Below the pieces are notes generated by a model, which made no database searches, was not told the origin of the DNA, and saw nothing but the letters and a program-made list of their open reading frames with translations. From the NCBI GenBank assembly GCA_024364735.1, contig JAGFNQ010000967.1, positions 551,538 to 615,537 on the forward strand: 64,000 bases of DNA. The letters are read 5' to 3'. A program made the position numbers and the translations under genes. Each line of letters opens with the position of its first letter. The stretch's first letter is position 1. This document shows, one piece after another, positions 46,094 through 58,310 of the stretch. Source of the DNA: Boesenbergia rotunda (taxonomy: Eukaryota; Streptophyta; Magnoliopsida; Zingiberales; Zingiberaceae).

Positions 46094-46332
46094 AAGTTTT
46101 TTCTCTAATTTTTTATTTTCGGCCCTCAGTTATCGTGATTTACTTCCTCTGATTACATCTATGAGGCAGGGACCAGAAGGCCGCTAAGGTGACGATTTCA
46201 CCTTTTGTTCCACTCTGCCATTAAATAATGCAACCCTAAGGCCTCAAGAACCTGCACAAATCTCCCTCAACCTAAACCTTCTGCCGATCCTTAGCAACTC
46301 TCTCTGAAGCTCTACCTTCTCCTGCACAAACA

Positions 46333-47787
46333 ATGAGCAAAGAAGAAGCCAACAAGTTACTAAAGTTTCAGGTTTGCTTCCTTTACTTGCTCTGAACTCA
46401 ATTCCTTAAAAAAAAAAGCTTCTTTTTTCTTTTTCTTTTCTTGTTCCTGTGAAGATTCACAATGTTTCATGTTTTCTCGGCAGACATGTGTTCTGAAGCT
46501 GAACATTTGCTGTGATGGCTGTAAGAAAAAAGTAAGAAGAGTGCTCCACAAGATTGAAGGTATTTTTGTTCTTGATGAATGCATTTCTCTTTGTCTTTGT
46601 ATTTTTCAAAGGTTTTGTGCACTGATTTTTGATCTTGTCTAGGGGTGTACACTGTGGCAGTAGATGTGGAGGAGAAGAAGGTTACAGTGACAGGGAGCGT
46701 GGATCCGGTTACTCTCATCAAGAAGCTCAACAAGGCTGGCAAAAATGCAGAGCTTTGGACTGCCAAGGGAGGAGGAGGAAAGCAGCACCAGAACCTCCCT
46801 GGCATGCTCCAGAAGACTCAGCTTGAGCATGGCAAAGGGCAGCAGAAGCCGCAAAAGGGCGGCGGCGGCGGCGGCGGCGGAATTAAGGAACAAAAGTTTC
46901 AGCAGCAGCAAGGTCAGGGAAAGGGGCTCAAAGATTTGAAATTTCCCAGCCTGAAGGACCTCAAGCTGCCTTTCAAGAAGGATGATGGCAAGAAGGTCAA
47001 GTTCGATCTCCACCCCAAGGGGGATTTTGACGGCGGAAGCGACTACGGTGATGAAGACGACGATGAGGACTTCGACGACGAGCTCGACGATGAGGACTTC
47101 GACGACTTCGACGACATGAAGCCTTCTCCCATGGCGAACTTTAATCAGCCTAATGCACAAGGCAAGAAAGGCGGCGGCGGTGGAAAGGGAGGAGATCTAC
47201 TCCAGGCGATTAACAAGGCCGTGGGAGGCAAAAATGGCGGCGGCGGTAAAAATGGCGGCGGTGGAAACACAAACCAAGCCAATGGCGGCGGTAGAAAAGG
47301 CCATGGAGCCGACGAGAACAAGAACAAGGGTGGGGCTCAAGGTAACCATGGCAATCCTTCACCAAACAACGGCGGCGGCGGCGGCGGCGGTCTGGGATTA
47401 GGAAGGGGCCTTCCGATGGGCCAGCCCAACATGATGATGGGCCAAATGGGAAGTTTTCCGGCCGCCGGAGGCATGCCACATCCGGGCTATTTCCCGCCCG
47501 GGGCAGTGCCGCCGGAGATGATGATGGCCGGGGGAAACCCCTACCAGCAGCAGCAATACCTGCAGGCACTGATGCAGCACCAGCAGCAGCAGCAGCAACA
47601 GAGGCTGATGATGATGAACGGACCGGACCGGCAACCGCCGGCTTTCCCACCGATGCAAATGGGATACGGGTACGGCCATGGCTACGGACGACAAGTCTAT
47701 GCCCCTCCGCCGCCGCCGCCGTATCCTCGCGGGGAGCAGTTCTCCATGTTCAGCGACGAGAACCCCAACAGCTGCTCAGTTATGTGA
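46333..47787 (+). CDS. Heavy metal-associated isoprenylated plant protein (HIPP)
   Basis: Three exons (46333-46371, 46484-46559, 46643-47787; all GT-AG) encode 419 residues. The N-terminus is one heavy-metal-associated (HMA) domain, residues about 13-78, with the metal-binding pair in CDGC (Cys23, Cys26), followed by KKKV as in the family. The rest is low complexity: Gly and Lys stretches, a strongly acidic Asp/Glu block near residues 170-195, poly-Gly/Asn runs, and a Met/Gln/Pro-rich tail. The C-terminus is CSVM, a CaaX box for farnesylation. HIPPs are plant-specific metallochaperone-like proteins tied to the membrane or nucleus and linked to metal and stress responses. The long acidic and glycine-rich version resembles the HIPP32-34 group. 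The start is fixed by the short first exon typical of the family. Confidence 0.93.
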
Positions 47788-49594
47788 AAGAGAAGGGAAA
47801 TGGTCGCTTGGTGTGTGCCCTGTTGCTTCATGCTCTGTTGTTATCTTCATCAATTGTGTTCCTTGCTCTTTCCTTGTGTTTAGTTTATAGTGTTTAGACC
47901 ATCCACATGAGGCTAGTGCTTCAGCTATATCTCATGGCTCTGTTCTAAAACATCCAAGAAAGATATCGATAAGTTTATTACTTACAAGTAGGAATGTCTG
48001 TAACAGTAAGCAAGGAAATCTAGGTAAGTTTAAGTAAATAACACTGATCTTCCGATCGCGACCGAGATCTCTCCTCGTTCGGTTGTCGACGCGCGTGTTT
48101 AACGATCCGACTTGAAAAATGAGGGATGAGTCATCTCCCGGTGGATCGTCTTTGGTGGATTTGAGCCATGTCAACCAGATCTGTCTTCTTCGATCGGGTT
48201 GGCTCGTAATGGATCAAGCGTCTTCGTTGCTGAAATAGGTCAACTAGAGGTTAGAAGGGGGCCAAGGTATACCTTGGCGTGATCCATCCGATTGTAGAAG
48301 AGAATGGAGAAAGGGAACGGAGGATAGTATTACGAAGAATAGTTTCGTGGTTGATTGTGTTGTTCTGGTGAATAGTTCTGCAGAGTTAAATTATATTTTT
48401 ACAAATTCTTTAGCAAAGATGCAAATTAGTCATATAGCAATTAAAATAAACAACATCAACAACTTAATAGAAAATTAATAAGAGACCAAAGTTTATTTGG
48501 TTACAATCAGGGTAGTTGTTGATCCAAGATAATAATAGCGCACTAGAAATATTTCTTTCAGTGTAGGCGGAGAAACCTCTTACAGACGTCTAAAAGCTTT
48601 GAAAAGAGTAGGAAAATGATTATAAGTTGTTATTCTTTCTTCCTAGCTTTAGGGGCTATTTATAGCCCAAAACAAGAAACTATCATTGTATTGACGTGGA
48701 CATGAGTCGCCTCAGTTGTGATCTAAAATGTCTTAGTTGAATAAGAATTTATCCACGATACTAACGGTAAACATTGATAACTTATTGATCTGAGACACCT
48801 CAGTTCCGACCTAAGACACCTCAATTGTGACTTGAGGCGTCTCAGGTTCCAACTGAGTCACCTCAATTCTATATTTTAGCCCAGAACTGATCCGAATTAA
48901 CTGAGACGTTTTAGTTGACCATTTATTCAAAGTCAACATCTTAGTTGATTTTTTTTCTTTTCGTGTGTGTGGGTGATTTCCGGTCATCTAGAGTTGAGCT
49001 CACTCGAACCTAACTCTGACATTTTCCTCGAATGAGCTTTCTCCCCTACTTTGCGTCCCTTGAATGTCTGACACGCCCTTCTCATCCACCGATGTACTCT
49101 TTCGCAGCTTCTCGTCGCTCGGATGCACGTGTCATCCTTCTCGTTTATTGCGTCTTCCGTTCAAGCTTCTCGAGTAGACTTCCTCTTCGGTTTCTTGTCT
49201 CTCGTATGTCGTGCACACTCTTCTCGTCTACCAGTGTACTCTTCTGCAATTTCTCATCCCTCAGATGCACCCTTCTCGTGACATCCTTCTCGCATGTTGC
49301 GTCTTCCGTTCGACTTCTTATACTCTTAAACTCCTGCACACTTAGACATAAGGATTAATCCAATCATGACCTAACTTGGCTCGGTTGACCATATCAAAAC
49401 TAACTCGGGATACTTATAGAATGTGCATACCTCTTCTGTTTGGATGATTACCTTATATATAGAGAAAGAGAAGAGAAGACATTTCCCTTAAACGGATAGC
49501 ATCCCTTTCATCATGTGGCATCTTTCCTCCAAACGGTTGTTAAATTTTGACATCTTTATCTTAGTCGTCTATGTAATTTTGAGGTTTGTAATTG

Positions 49595-49715
49595 TTGTAA
49601 CCGACGCCTCCTTTCCTGCATCTGTAATACGTCTCCCTTCTTACATCTATAATCGACGCCTCCTTTTCTGCATTTTGTAATTAACACCTCCTTTCCTGTA
49701 CATGTAACTGATGCA
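49595..49715. repeat. Imperfect tandem repeat
   Basis: Units of about 35-40 bp containing GACGCCTCCTTTCCTGCAT and TGTAAT or variants occur about four times with progressive divergence. Confidence 0.7.
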
Positions 49716-50650
49716 CCTTCGTGTTTAATGGCTAACTGGCTGAAATAATCTAATGACTTGATCCCAACTCTACTAAACTCGATCAAAAGGTTCTAAGTAC
49801 CACCAAGTTTCCTATAAATGTTGAGCTCCTTGTAAATACTGTCAAGCTCTCGGTAAGTACCGCTGAGTTCTCCTGAAGTCAACTCAGCCCGATCCAACTT
49901 AATTTGGGCATGATTTGAGATTCTAACTGACTCGGGTCCCTGTTGACTAAGTCACGTTGACCAAGTCATAAACATTGCGACATGGAGTATATGTTGACCG
50001 AGTCAAGATTATGGTACATAAAAGAAATCTATTCACCTCCATATCATTTAAGTGGAGACAAAGGGGGCCCTTGACCCTTATGGAGGGGGACAACGCTCAT
50101 ATCTTCCACCTCTTCCATGCTCCCCTGCATGGTCTGGGGGAAGTAATTAAAGCTGAAGGGTACATCTTGTGCCATGATAATGGGGGTACATCCATGGCAG
50201 AAACTAAAAAAGAATTAACTTTTTAGGTTATCACAAAGTGTGTGCATCTCCCTTCCCTTCGTCATCGGTATTTGTATTAGAAATCGGAAAATATTTCCCT
50301 TGGGAGTTAACTTCTATCGAATGGCATAGGGCGTCGTCGATTGGATTTTACTTCTCAAGGCCTTTTGTTGTGACTAATTAAGCTTTTTGGTTCGTCACAG
50401 AAGATAGCTTAGTTTGTTTTGTGCTTCATAGGATTGGCTTATAACAAACCGTCAAGTGGTTAGGGGATGAGAAGAGCTTTTTTTTCCTGAAGACATATAT
50501 CCGTCAAAAATTGGTCTTTGTCTCATTATAACAGATTACCATCCACTAGCCAATTGGACATTCCATGAGAATTAATGATAGATTTGTATTTTTCTTGACA
50601 CACATGATGAGTGGGACAATTCCTTTGTTGTAATTGAATGACAATTAGAT

Positions 50651-50731
50651 GCATTGTCCATGCAAGACGATTCGAAGCGACCATAATTGGATCGGAAATC
50701 TCAAATTACCCAATTTTACATGGACAATGCC
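50651..50731. repeat. Inverted repeat around a 55-base spacer
   Basis: GCATTGTCCATG near 50651 is repeated in reverse complement as CATGGACAATGC near 50719. The two 12-bp arms match exactly. No flanking duplication is apparent. Confidence 0.7.
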
Positions 50732-51194
50732 CTATTTATAGTAATCAATCAAATTCTGTTATTAGTCCATTAATAATAACGAAATATGTTAACCGATTAT
50801 ATATATATAAACTCATATCCAATAACTCAAATCCATAATTAACCTTAATTTGTCTACTTAATAAGTTTGTTTTGTAATGACATAAATCTATGCATTACAA
50901 AAATATGTAAACCCATCAAATAGGGAGATAATATCCAACAAATTTGCATATTAATTTCTAATTTTTTGATCTTACTAGGTGTTTTGCTTTCTCGGCAATT
51001 TCCATCTCCCGGTGTTTCATCCCTTGTTACTCCGACCCCTCATCCTTTTATCGCTATCCTTGCATATGAAACCGAATGATATGCAAAACAAAAATTCTTT
51101 TCGTAGATTTTGATGGTTATAACATGAATCCTTTCATCACCTCACACAAAATAGAGCTATATATCTCTCCGATAAGCATCAAGTATCGAGCATT

Positions 51195-51572
51195 CTACAT
51201 GCTCATGTAGCTCATATTGGTGCTACAAGACGCGAGGGAATGACTTGCCCCTCGACACCGGTCTAGATACTTTATCCTCTTGCTCTCCGAAACTTTATCC
51301 ATCTTCTTTAGATCGTCAATACACTTTGCATCCGCAATGCACATAAACGACTTAGATACACCGGAGTAGTACTCGGATAATCCTTTCCTCATTCTCCTAA
51401 AGAATATGAAGCAAACAAGTAGTGCAAATGTTGATAGAAAAATAAAATCAACGAATACAAAATCAATTTAGACACATTTAGTTTACTTTTGCGGGAGATG
51501 AGCCTTCAATTCACCCATGTCGAACGAAGAAGAAGCGTCGCCCGAGTAGTCTACGGTGGCGTAGCTTGACAT
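51195..51572 (-). CDS. OXIDATIVE STRESS 3-like protein
   Basis: Two exons on minus, 51572-51487 and 51396-51195, join by a GT-AG intron of 90 bases and give a 95-residue protein. The diagnostic part is residues 30-65: RKGLSEYYSGVSKSF, then a spacer and a basic patch (SESKRIKYL). This corresponds to the conserved KGLSxxYxGKSxSF signature of the OXS3 family, nuclear proteins that promote tolerance to cadmium and oxidative stress, probably by acting on chromatin or transcription. The usual PENPxxKRR ending is replaced by KVSESKRIKYL, and the tail is Ser/Met-rich. A TATATATATA stretch on minus at about 51637-51648 is placed as a TATA box. Its small size and changed motif leave some room for a diverged paralogue. 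Confidence 0.72.
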
Positions 51573-51636
51573 TGTAATGTGAGTTGAGAGGAGATTGCAA
51601 TTGAAACAACGATGTTTATCTCAAGCATGATGAATA

Positions 51637-51648
51637 TATATATAGACA
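51637..51648 (-). promoter_or_regulatory. TATA box candidate of the OXS3-like gene
   Basis: An alternating TATATATATA run lies about 70 bases upstream of the start codon on the same strand. AT-rich DNA makes chance matches common. Confidence 0.45.
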
Positions 51649-51845
51649 GTTGAAACAAAGGTCAGGAGAAAAGAGCTCGATAAGCTCTTCATATATTGAT
51701 GGATTTGCGTAAGTCGCGGTTTGATGACTATCTTAAAAGACTTTTAAGTAAGTAAGTTAGAAAAGGGTGACTTTATTTATGATATCATGTAAACATGAAC
51801 TAAGCTCTTATCGATATATAAAAAAAATTGATCAACCAGGTAACA

Positions 51846-51995
51846 GACGAATCTGAGATGACTGACTTGGTTCCACGAAAATCCCCATCGGTTATCAGTG
51901 TAAATTAGGAAATGCTCACGATGGAAAATCTATAAATTTAGTGTCTCAGAATTCGTACCTTATTTTTTTAAAAAAATCTGATAAAATACACTTAT
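51846..51995 (-). mobile_element. SINE copy 5, diverged and headless
   Basis: The plus sequence GGTTCCACGAAAATCCCCATC through AGTGTCTCAGAATTCG follows the body of the SINE at 9160-9384 with many changes. The tRNA-like head is missing and no target duplication was found. Confidence 0.5.
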
Positions 51996-51999
51996 AATA

Positions 52000-52525
52000 T
52001 AGATTGCACTATTATATGTAATTTTATCATAAATTATAAAAATTTATTTTTGTTATTTAAATTTATGACATGTACTCTCACGTTTTTTTATTATTTACTT
52101 TATTTTCTTACTATTTAATTGAAAAATCTAAATTCTTTATTAACTAACTCTCAATTCTTTTAATGGAACTTAAAATTAAATAATATTAATATTTTTATTT
52201 CTTTTCGCATCGAATTTTTTTTCAAAGTTAGTTTATTAGTAATTTTAACTTTTTATCCTCAAATTTAAAAAATAATATTATAAATCTTAAAAATACAAAT
52301 TCAAAAGATAAATCTATAATTATAAATCTTAAATTAATTGAAAATTAAAATTTTAAAAATAATTTATTAAATTTAAAAATATAAATTTGAATTGAATTTA
52401 TATTTTAAAATTTTTAAAATTAAGATTTTAAATTTTAATTAAATAATTTCTCATCTTACATGAAATGAAATGAAATGAAATTTATATTACACACCGACTA
52501 TGTGAGCGATGTTAATTATTATTAT
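52000..52525. other. Very AT-rich spacer
   Basis: About 0.5 kb of AT-rich, low-complexity DNA with AAATT-type words and a short GAAAT repeat near 52460. Nothing else is seen. Confidence 0.6.
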
Positions 52526-52812
52526 AATAGTATGACCTCGGGCCGGGTCTAGCCTGGACCCGGCCCGGGTCAACGGGTCGGGTGGCCCATTGACCCGGTT
52601 CGCCGGGCCGAACCGGAACCGGCCCGGCAGGATGCCGGACCGGTTCCGGTTCCAGCTGCGTGAAACCGTGAACCGGTGGTTAACCGCCGGTTCGCGTGAA
52701 ACCGCCGGTTCAGTGCCGTTGGTGGCTTTTTGATTTTTTTTTTGACAGATGAGATTATTTGACCGTTTTTTCATCAATGGCTATGATTTAGTGACCGTTA
52801 TGATCCGAACTC

Positions 52813-52820
52813 TATAAATA
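52813..52820 (+). promoter_or_regulatory. TATA box of the hAT transposase
   Basis: TATAAATA in CTCTATAAATAGGG lies 108 bases upstream of the transposase ATG at 52928, a typical plant distance. Confidence 0.7.
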
Positions 52821-52927
52821 GGGAGTTCATTTCATCATTTTCATTCACAACACAACTTCTCTTCTCTCAATCTCTCATTCTCAACTCTTTAACTCTCAAC
52901 TTCTCTCCGCGTTCTTCATCGACGATA

Positions 52928-55055
52928 ATGGAAGGAGGTCACGGAGCTTCATCATCTCGATCTCGGAGGGGAAAAGAAATTGCATACGAGGATCCCAACC
53001 TTCAAATTCAATCCACCGATGATGAGACCGAGGCTCAGCCCCAACGCCCTCCGATCCCCGAAACACAAGGAAGTACCGATGCAATTACTTCTAAGGTTCG
53101 AGATAATCCTCCTTTAAAATCGTCTATTTTCACTAAACATTTTGAGAAGGTCACACTTCCGTCGGGAGAAATACGTGCAAAATACAAGCATTGTAATGCT
53201 TCCTACAAATTCCAAGCCGGCGACGGCTATGGGTCGTTGAAACGACATGTAGAAACGAAGCACCCGACGAAATATGGGCTTGATCGCTCTCAAACACAAT
53301 TATCTAGATTTTCTAGCGGTAGTAGTATTGATTCTGGTTTATTTTTATATTCAGATAATAAATTAAGAGAATCATTAGCTAAATTTGTTTCCGTAGAACA
53401 TCTTTCTTTTAGTTTTGGATCTAAATGCACATTTGAAGATTTTTGTAAAGAATCTCTTAATCCTGCTGCTAAACGTGTACCTAGGACTACACTAACTCGT
53501 ACAATTAAAAGATTAGTAAAACAAGGAAAAAAGAATTTAATTGAAGAATTTAGTAAATTAAATAATAAAGTTTCTTTATGTTCCGATATTTGGAGTGATC
53601 ATTGGCAAACTGATTCTTATATGGATATAACATGTCATTGGATTGATAACTTTTGGATCCTTCAAAAAAGATGATTAGCTTATAGAGTTTTTGATGAATC
53701 ACACACTGCTCATAACATTGCACAATTATTACACATAGTTTTAGAAGAATATGGATTGACTCATCAAATATTTTCAATATCATTAGACAATGCTAGTTCT
53801 AATACCGCTTCAATAGATGAATTAAAATTTATTTGTCAACCTGTCATTGGTGGTTTATTTTTTTAATATTCGTTGTGTATGCCATATTTTAAATTTATGT
53901 GTTCAAGATGGATTAAAACTTTTACAAAATTATGTTCAACTAATTAGAACCGCAATTTCATACTTATAGTCCCATCCATCTATGATGAAACAATGGGGTA
54001 GATTTTGTAAAGCTAATGGAATGCGACCAAAAAAATTTCCACGTGATGTTCCAACATGTTGGAATTCAACATATCAATTATTACAAGATTCTTTTCAATA
54101 TAAAGATTTATTATATTTATTTTTTGCACAAAATAGTAATACTAATATATATTTATTTTCACAACAATAGAATATTTGTAGTAGTATTTGTGAAATTTTA
54201 AAAGTTTTTAACGATGTAATTGAACAACTTTCTGGTGTTTATTATCCTACTGCTCATTTAATTTTAGTAAATTTTTGTAGTATAGTATTAATATTAAATG
54301 AACATGTAAATGATGAAGCTTTAACTTTATGTATAATAGCTATGAAAACTAAATGGGAAAAATATTTTTATTTAATTCTTGAAATTTATTTAATTGTATT
54401 TGCTTTAGATCCTAGATTTAAATTAGAAGTTTTACAAGTAATGTTAACTTTATATTATGACGCATTAATTCCTATTAAGGATTCTTCCTCTCCGAATCCA
54501 GCTAATATTGTATATAATATTAAAAATTATTTATATGATCTTTATAATCAATATTATGTTAAATATGGAACACAAACTAATATTTCTGAAACACAACAAC
54601 CTACTACTACTAATTTAAAACTTACAAAAGCCGAATTTTTATTAAAAGAACGGACGAAACGTCTACGAGAATCCTCAAGTTCCACACAGAAACTTGAGAA
54701 TTATATTACGACTTCTTTTGATTTTAATGAAGTAGATAGCGAAGACTTCGACATCTTGAAGTGGTGGTCACAGAAGGCTCAAAGCTTTCCTGTTCTTTCC
54801 GTGATCGCAAAAGAAATTTTAGCTTCTTCAGTGTCGACTGTTGCTGTGGAGCAGACGTTCAGTGCCGGCGGCAACATATTAGATGAACGACGATCAACTA
54901 TGTCTCTCGACTCATTGGAAGCTCAAGCATTACTTGATGATTGGACCAGAGCCGAGAAGCGAATCCAAGGAATGCAACTTTCAGAAGACGAAGTCGAAGA
55001 ATTTGATATCGAAGGAACAAATATAACGGGAACGGGAGGGAATGCAAGTGAGTGA
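52928..55055 (+). pseudogene. hAT (Ac/RICESLEEPER-like) transposase, broken
   Basis: The first frame (52928-53674, 248 residues) has a basic N-terminus and a BED zinc finger near residues 85-115, reading YKHCNASYKF...LKRHVETKH. The second position of the first Cys pair is Lys-His-Cys, so one zinc ligand is lost. The RNase H-like core follows (DIWSDHW, with DD(E)-type context), then a TGA at 53672. Pieces continue in other frames (53982-54170). The last frame, 54342-55055, is open and ends in the hAT dimerisation domain with SSVSTVAVEQTFSAGGNILD. The gene is a degraded class II transposase of the type annotated in plants as RICESLEEPER-like; a few stops and shifts inactivate it. Confidence 0.9.
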
Positions 55056-55395
55056 GAAAGGGAAAAAATGTAAAAAATGTAAAAGGGTAAAAATGTAAAA
55101 GAACTACGTGGGCTTTGATTCCCCTATACCCTAAGGGGATACGTAAGCAACTTATATAAGTGCAAACCCTTTTTTAATAAAATTTATTTTTTTAATTTAA
55201 TTTTTAATTTTTAATTTTTTTAATATAATAATCTTGAACCGTGGCGAATCGTGAACTGGACCGTGAATCGGCGGTTCCGACCCGTGAACTGTAATCGTCT
55301 TGGGCGGTTAAGGTTAAGGGTCGACCTCCCATGAACCGTCGAACCGTCGGTTTCGAACTGTGGTCGGATCTATCCATACGTGGAGGCCTAATTCA

Positions 55396-55969
55396 AAATT
55401 TAAAAAAATAAAAAATTGCAACCTACATTCTTGATTGGGTTCGAATCATGTCTCCAAATTTTTCATCTATATTGCCACCTGAAAAAATCAAAGACAAAGT
55501 CAACTTTTTTAATGCACTATATGCGGACGGGATCCTCTGCCCAGAGGATCTCTGTCCCTATCTCACACTCATCGATGATGATCGGTGAATAGTTCGATTG
55601 ACGATCAGATATTATTGATAATTTTTTATCGTCGTTCCGAATCAACGATATCTTGGGATAACGGTGAATCAGTCGGAATTGCTGTATTACAATCTCATCG
55701 GATTCGACGGTGAATATGACGAGATTATAATTACGACGATATCCGACGGGTTCTCCGTATCCCGAAGATATAATTTTGTTCGGATCAACGATCGAAGGTC
55801 ATCGATAATGTCCGATCTATATCGGACGATTTCGGCCATCATCCACGAGTGGACAGAGGGAGGAATCTTACGTGAGAGATAGGATCCGGCCTACCGATAG
55901 TTCTCGTTCGGCTTCTACTTGTCTATAATTAACCCGCATTTTGTACCCGACTTTAAACGGCCCTAGTGT
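55396..55969. other. Spacer with a short hairpin
   Basis: No gene is supported. A 9-bp perfect stem with a two-base loop (GATCCTCTG CC CAGAGGATC) lies near 55530. Words such as CTGTCCCTATCTCAC near 55550 recur in inverted form near 55855-55885, which suggests an old fold-back element of about 350 bp. Confidence 0.5.
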
Positions 55970-56131
55970 ATGGGTCCCATCAACGTCCACCTTTCATTTT
56001 GCATCTCCCGGCCAGCCTCGCCCTCCATAATTCTTATTTTCATTTTATCTTTAAAGCATTTTTTTTCTTCCTTTTTCTTCCTCCGCCCTCTCGATGCTTC
56101 CGCAGATGCCGCGAGGTCCGACGGCGGCGGC

Positions 56132-58310
56132 ATGGCGAGCTCTGATGCGGTGCGGCGGCTTGGGAGGCGGGTGAAGCCCTTCGAGCTCGTGGCGCTTTGG
56201 GGGATGTTATTCGCGAGCTTCTCCCTTATCGCCGTTTTTCTGCTTCGGGTCGCGCGCTCCGATCACTACGATCTCGTGCTGGGAGAGAGCGCGGCGGAGG
56301 TGGCGGAGGGATCCAGCGGAGGCGGCTGGACGTGCGATTGGTTCGAGGGGGAGTGGGCATGGGACGAAGGCTACCCCCTCTACGACTCGGCCGCCTGCCC
56401 GTTCTTGGACGATGGATTCCGCTGCTCGGAGAACGGGAGGCCCGACCGTATGTACACCAAGTGGCGTTGGAAACCCGCTCGTTGCCATCTCCCAAGGTCA
56501 TCCATGTCTTTTCCCTGGATAGCCGCCAAAATCTTACTCTCCTTCCTTGTTAATTGTGAGGATTCACAGTCAATCTAACTTTATCATGTTCTCGCCCTAA
56601 ATCCTGATAGATACGGTATTGAAGCTAATAATTGTGTGGTTTAGATACTGTAATCCTGAATTGCATTCTCTATTTTGTACTTTTGAACTTGAATTCAATT
56701 GCAACGACTTTTGAAATTCAATGAAATGTATATGAAGTTCTTGCTTCTCTTCTAACTTTCCTCTATTTTACTTAGAATTCAGTCATCGATTAGTTAACTA
56801 TAGAAGTAGGTTTTGTTTTCATGAAGAAAGGATCTGAAGTTATAGAACCGATTTCTGAATTCCTTGTATCTTATTTGTTTGTCTAGATTTGATTCCAAAA
56901 ATATGCTGGAGAAGCTAAGGAACCGAAGACTAGTTTTTGTAGGTGATTCAATTGGAAGAAATCAGTGGGAGTCTCTGCTGTGCATGCTCTCGATGGCTGT
57001 TCCAAATAAGAGCTCAATCTATGAAGTCAATGGAAGCCCGATAACGAAGCATACAGGTTTCCTAGTGTTTAAATTTGAGGATTACAACTGCACCGTGGAG
57101 TATTATAGATCACCGTTTCTCGTGCCACGGACTCGAGCTCCAGTTGGCACGCCTGAACAAGTAAAGACAACTCTGAGACTGGATGTGTTGGATTGGACAT
57201 CAAATAGATGGAAGGATGCCAATATTCTTGTCTTCAACACTGGGCACTGGTGGAACTATGGGAAGACGATAAGAGAGTAATCATTTAATCAAATTTAGGC
57301 TCTGATACGCATGTTTCGGTTTCTTGTTTCTACCTTAGGAATATGCAACATTGTGACATATTTTTATCATGTTCATTTGATAAAACTGTGAATGTTTTTA
57401 GGGGATGCTATTTTCGAGAAGGAAATCAAGTGAAGATGAATATGAGTGTGGATGATGCTTATCAGATGACAATTCATACTTTGTTTCGGTGGATTCGTAA
57501 AGAAGTCAATAGAAGTAAGACACAAGTCGTGTTTCGAACATATGCTCCAGTTCATTTCAGGTAATCAACCAATTAGTTACACTCCATTGCTTTTCTTTTG
57601 TCTCACCATTAACTGCTCAAGGATTGTCATATAAGCGCTCAAATCTATTCTTGAATTAAACAAACAATGTGACTAACTGTAGTTTCTTTTATAATAGAAT
57701 TCAATCCTCATTTTTCTCCAACTACCGGGCATTCTAAGAAGGTTGTGAATTATGAAATCATTATCTTAAAGCTTCCTAAGCAAACAATTAGGGCTTATTG
57801 TAGCACAGATTACAATACTGTTTCATGTAATCGTATCGTCAAGTTATCGTAACACAGATTGCAATACTGTTTTGAGTTCGGTTATGCTTATTCGTATGAC
57901 TTGTGAAATGCTACATTGCTTTGTGCAGAGGTGGTAACTGGAGAACAGGAGGGAATTGTCACTTAGAAACTCTGCCAGATTCAGGACACCAGCTATCACT
58001 GAAGCCATGGCTACATTTCCTGAAACCATTTCAGACTGTGATGCCAAAGAATTCTACCGCAACCGAACTAGACCTTGATCTACTCAATGTGACACGAATG
58101 ACAGCCTCAAGAAAAGATGGGCATTTATCGATCTATTACCTCAGTTCTTCACGGCCATCTCTTCACAGGCAGGACTGCAGCCACTGGTGCTTACCTGGTG
58201 TCCCAGATGCTTGGAATGAGCTGCTTTATGCGCTCTTCGTGCGACGGGAATCCTTGTATCGTGACCGCGCGGCTATTGTTGGGAACTCGAGAGTAAAGCT
58301 AAGAATGTAA
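56132..58310 (+). CDS. TRICHOME BIREFRINGENCE-LIKE (TBL) polysaccharide O-acetyltransferase
   Basis: Four exons (56132-56496, 56887-57276, 57402-57560, 57929-58310; all GT-AG) encode 431 residues. A single membrane anchor lies at residues 18-38, giving a type II Golgi protein. The PMR5N domain starts at about residue 67 (TCDWFEGEW). The esterase-like GDS motif is Gly140-Asp-Ser142, in VFVGDSIGRNQWESLLC, and the partner motif is DCSH (Asp387, His390), in DCSHWCLPGVPDAWNELL. TBL proteins transfer acetyl groups to wall polysaccharides such as xylan, mannan or pectin. The overall wording suggests the TBL8/10/11 branch, of which TBL10 has been linked to rhamnogalacturonan I, but the substrate cannot be read from sequence. 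I chose the ATG at 56132 because an in-frame ATG at 55970 would add an implausible 54-residue hydrophobic extension. Confidence 0.95.

Larger units (their letters stand above)
47900..51190. other. Intergenic DNA, probably old repeats
   Basis: About 3.3 kb with no recognised gene. It contains patches that repeat themselves, for example GAGACACCTCAGTT-like words at 48690-48900 and CTTCTCG-rich words at 49030-49320. These look like decayed transposon sequence, but I could not find paired ends. Two local repeats are listed separately. Confidence 0.5.
52530..55395 (+). mobile_element. hAT transposon, decayed
   Basis: A BED-finger hAT transposase remnant (52928-55055) lies between two GC-rich flanks, 52538-52715 and 55225-55380. 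Both flanks carry CCGGTTC / GAACCG words in opposite orientation. These words are probably the subterminal repeats. The exact ends and the 8-bp duplication could not be settled; ATGACCTCGGG on the left and the complement of TAGGCCTCCACG on the right are candidates. Confidence 0.75.

Noticed and set aside
46639..47694. Leu/Val-rich and Pro-rich frames on minus opposite the HIPP exon
   Set aside because: They are shadows of the low-complexity, codon-biased HIPP third exon.
47932..48174. 80-residue frame on minus after the HIPP gene
   Set aside because: It lies in sequence that looks like old repeat DNA, and I see no domain.
55970..56131. Upstream in-frame start for the TBL protein
   Set aside because: It would place 54 residues of poorly conserved hydrophobic sequence before the usual N-terminus; the ATG at 56132 fits the family.
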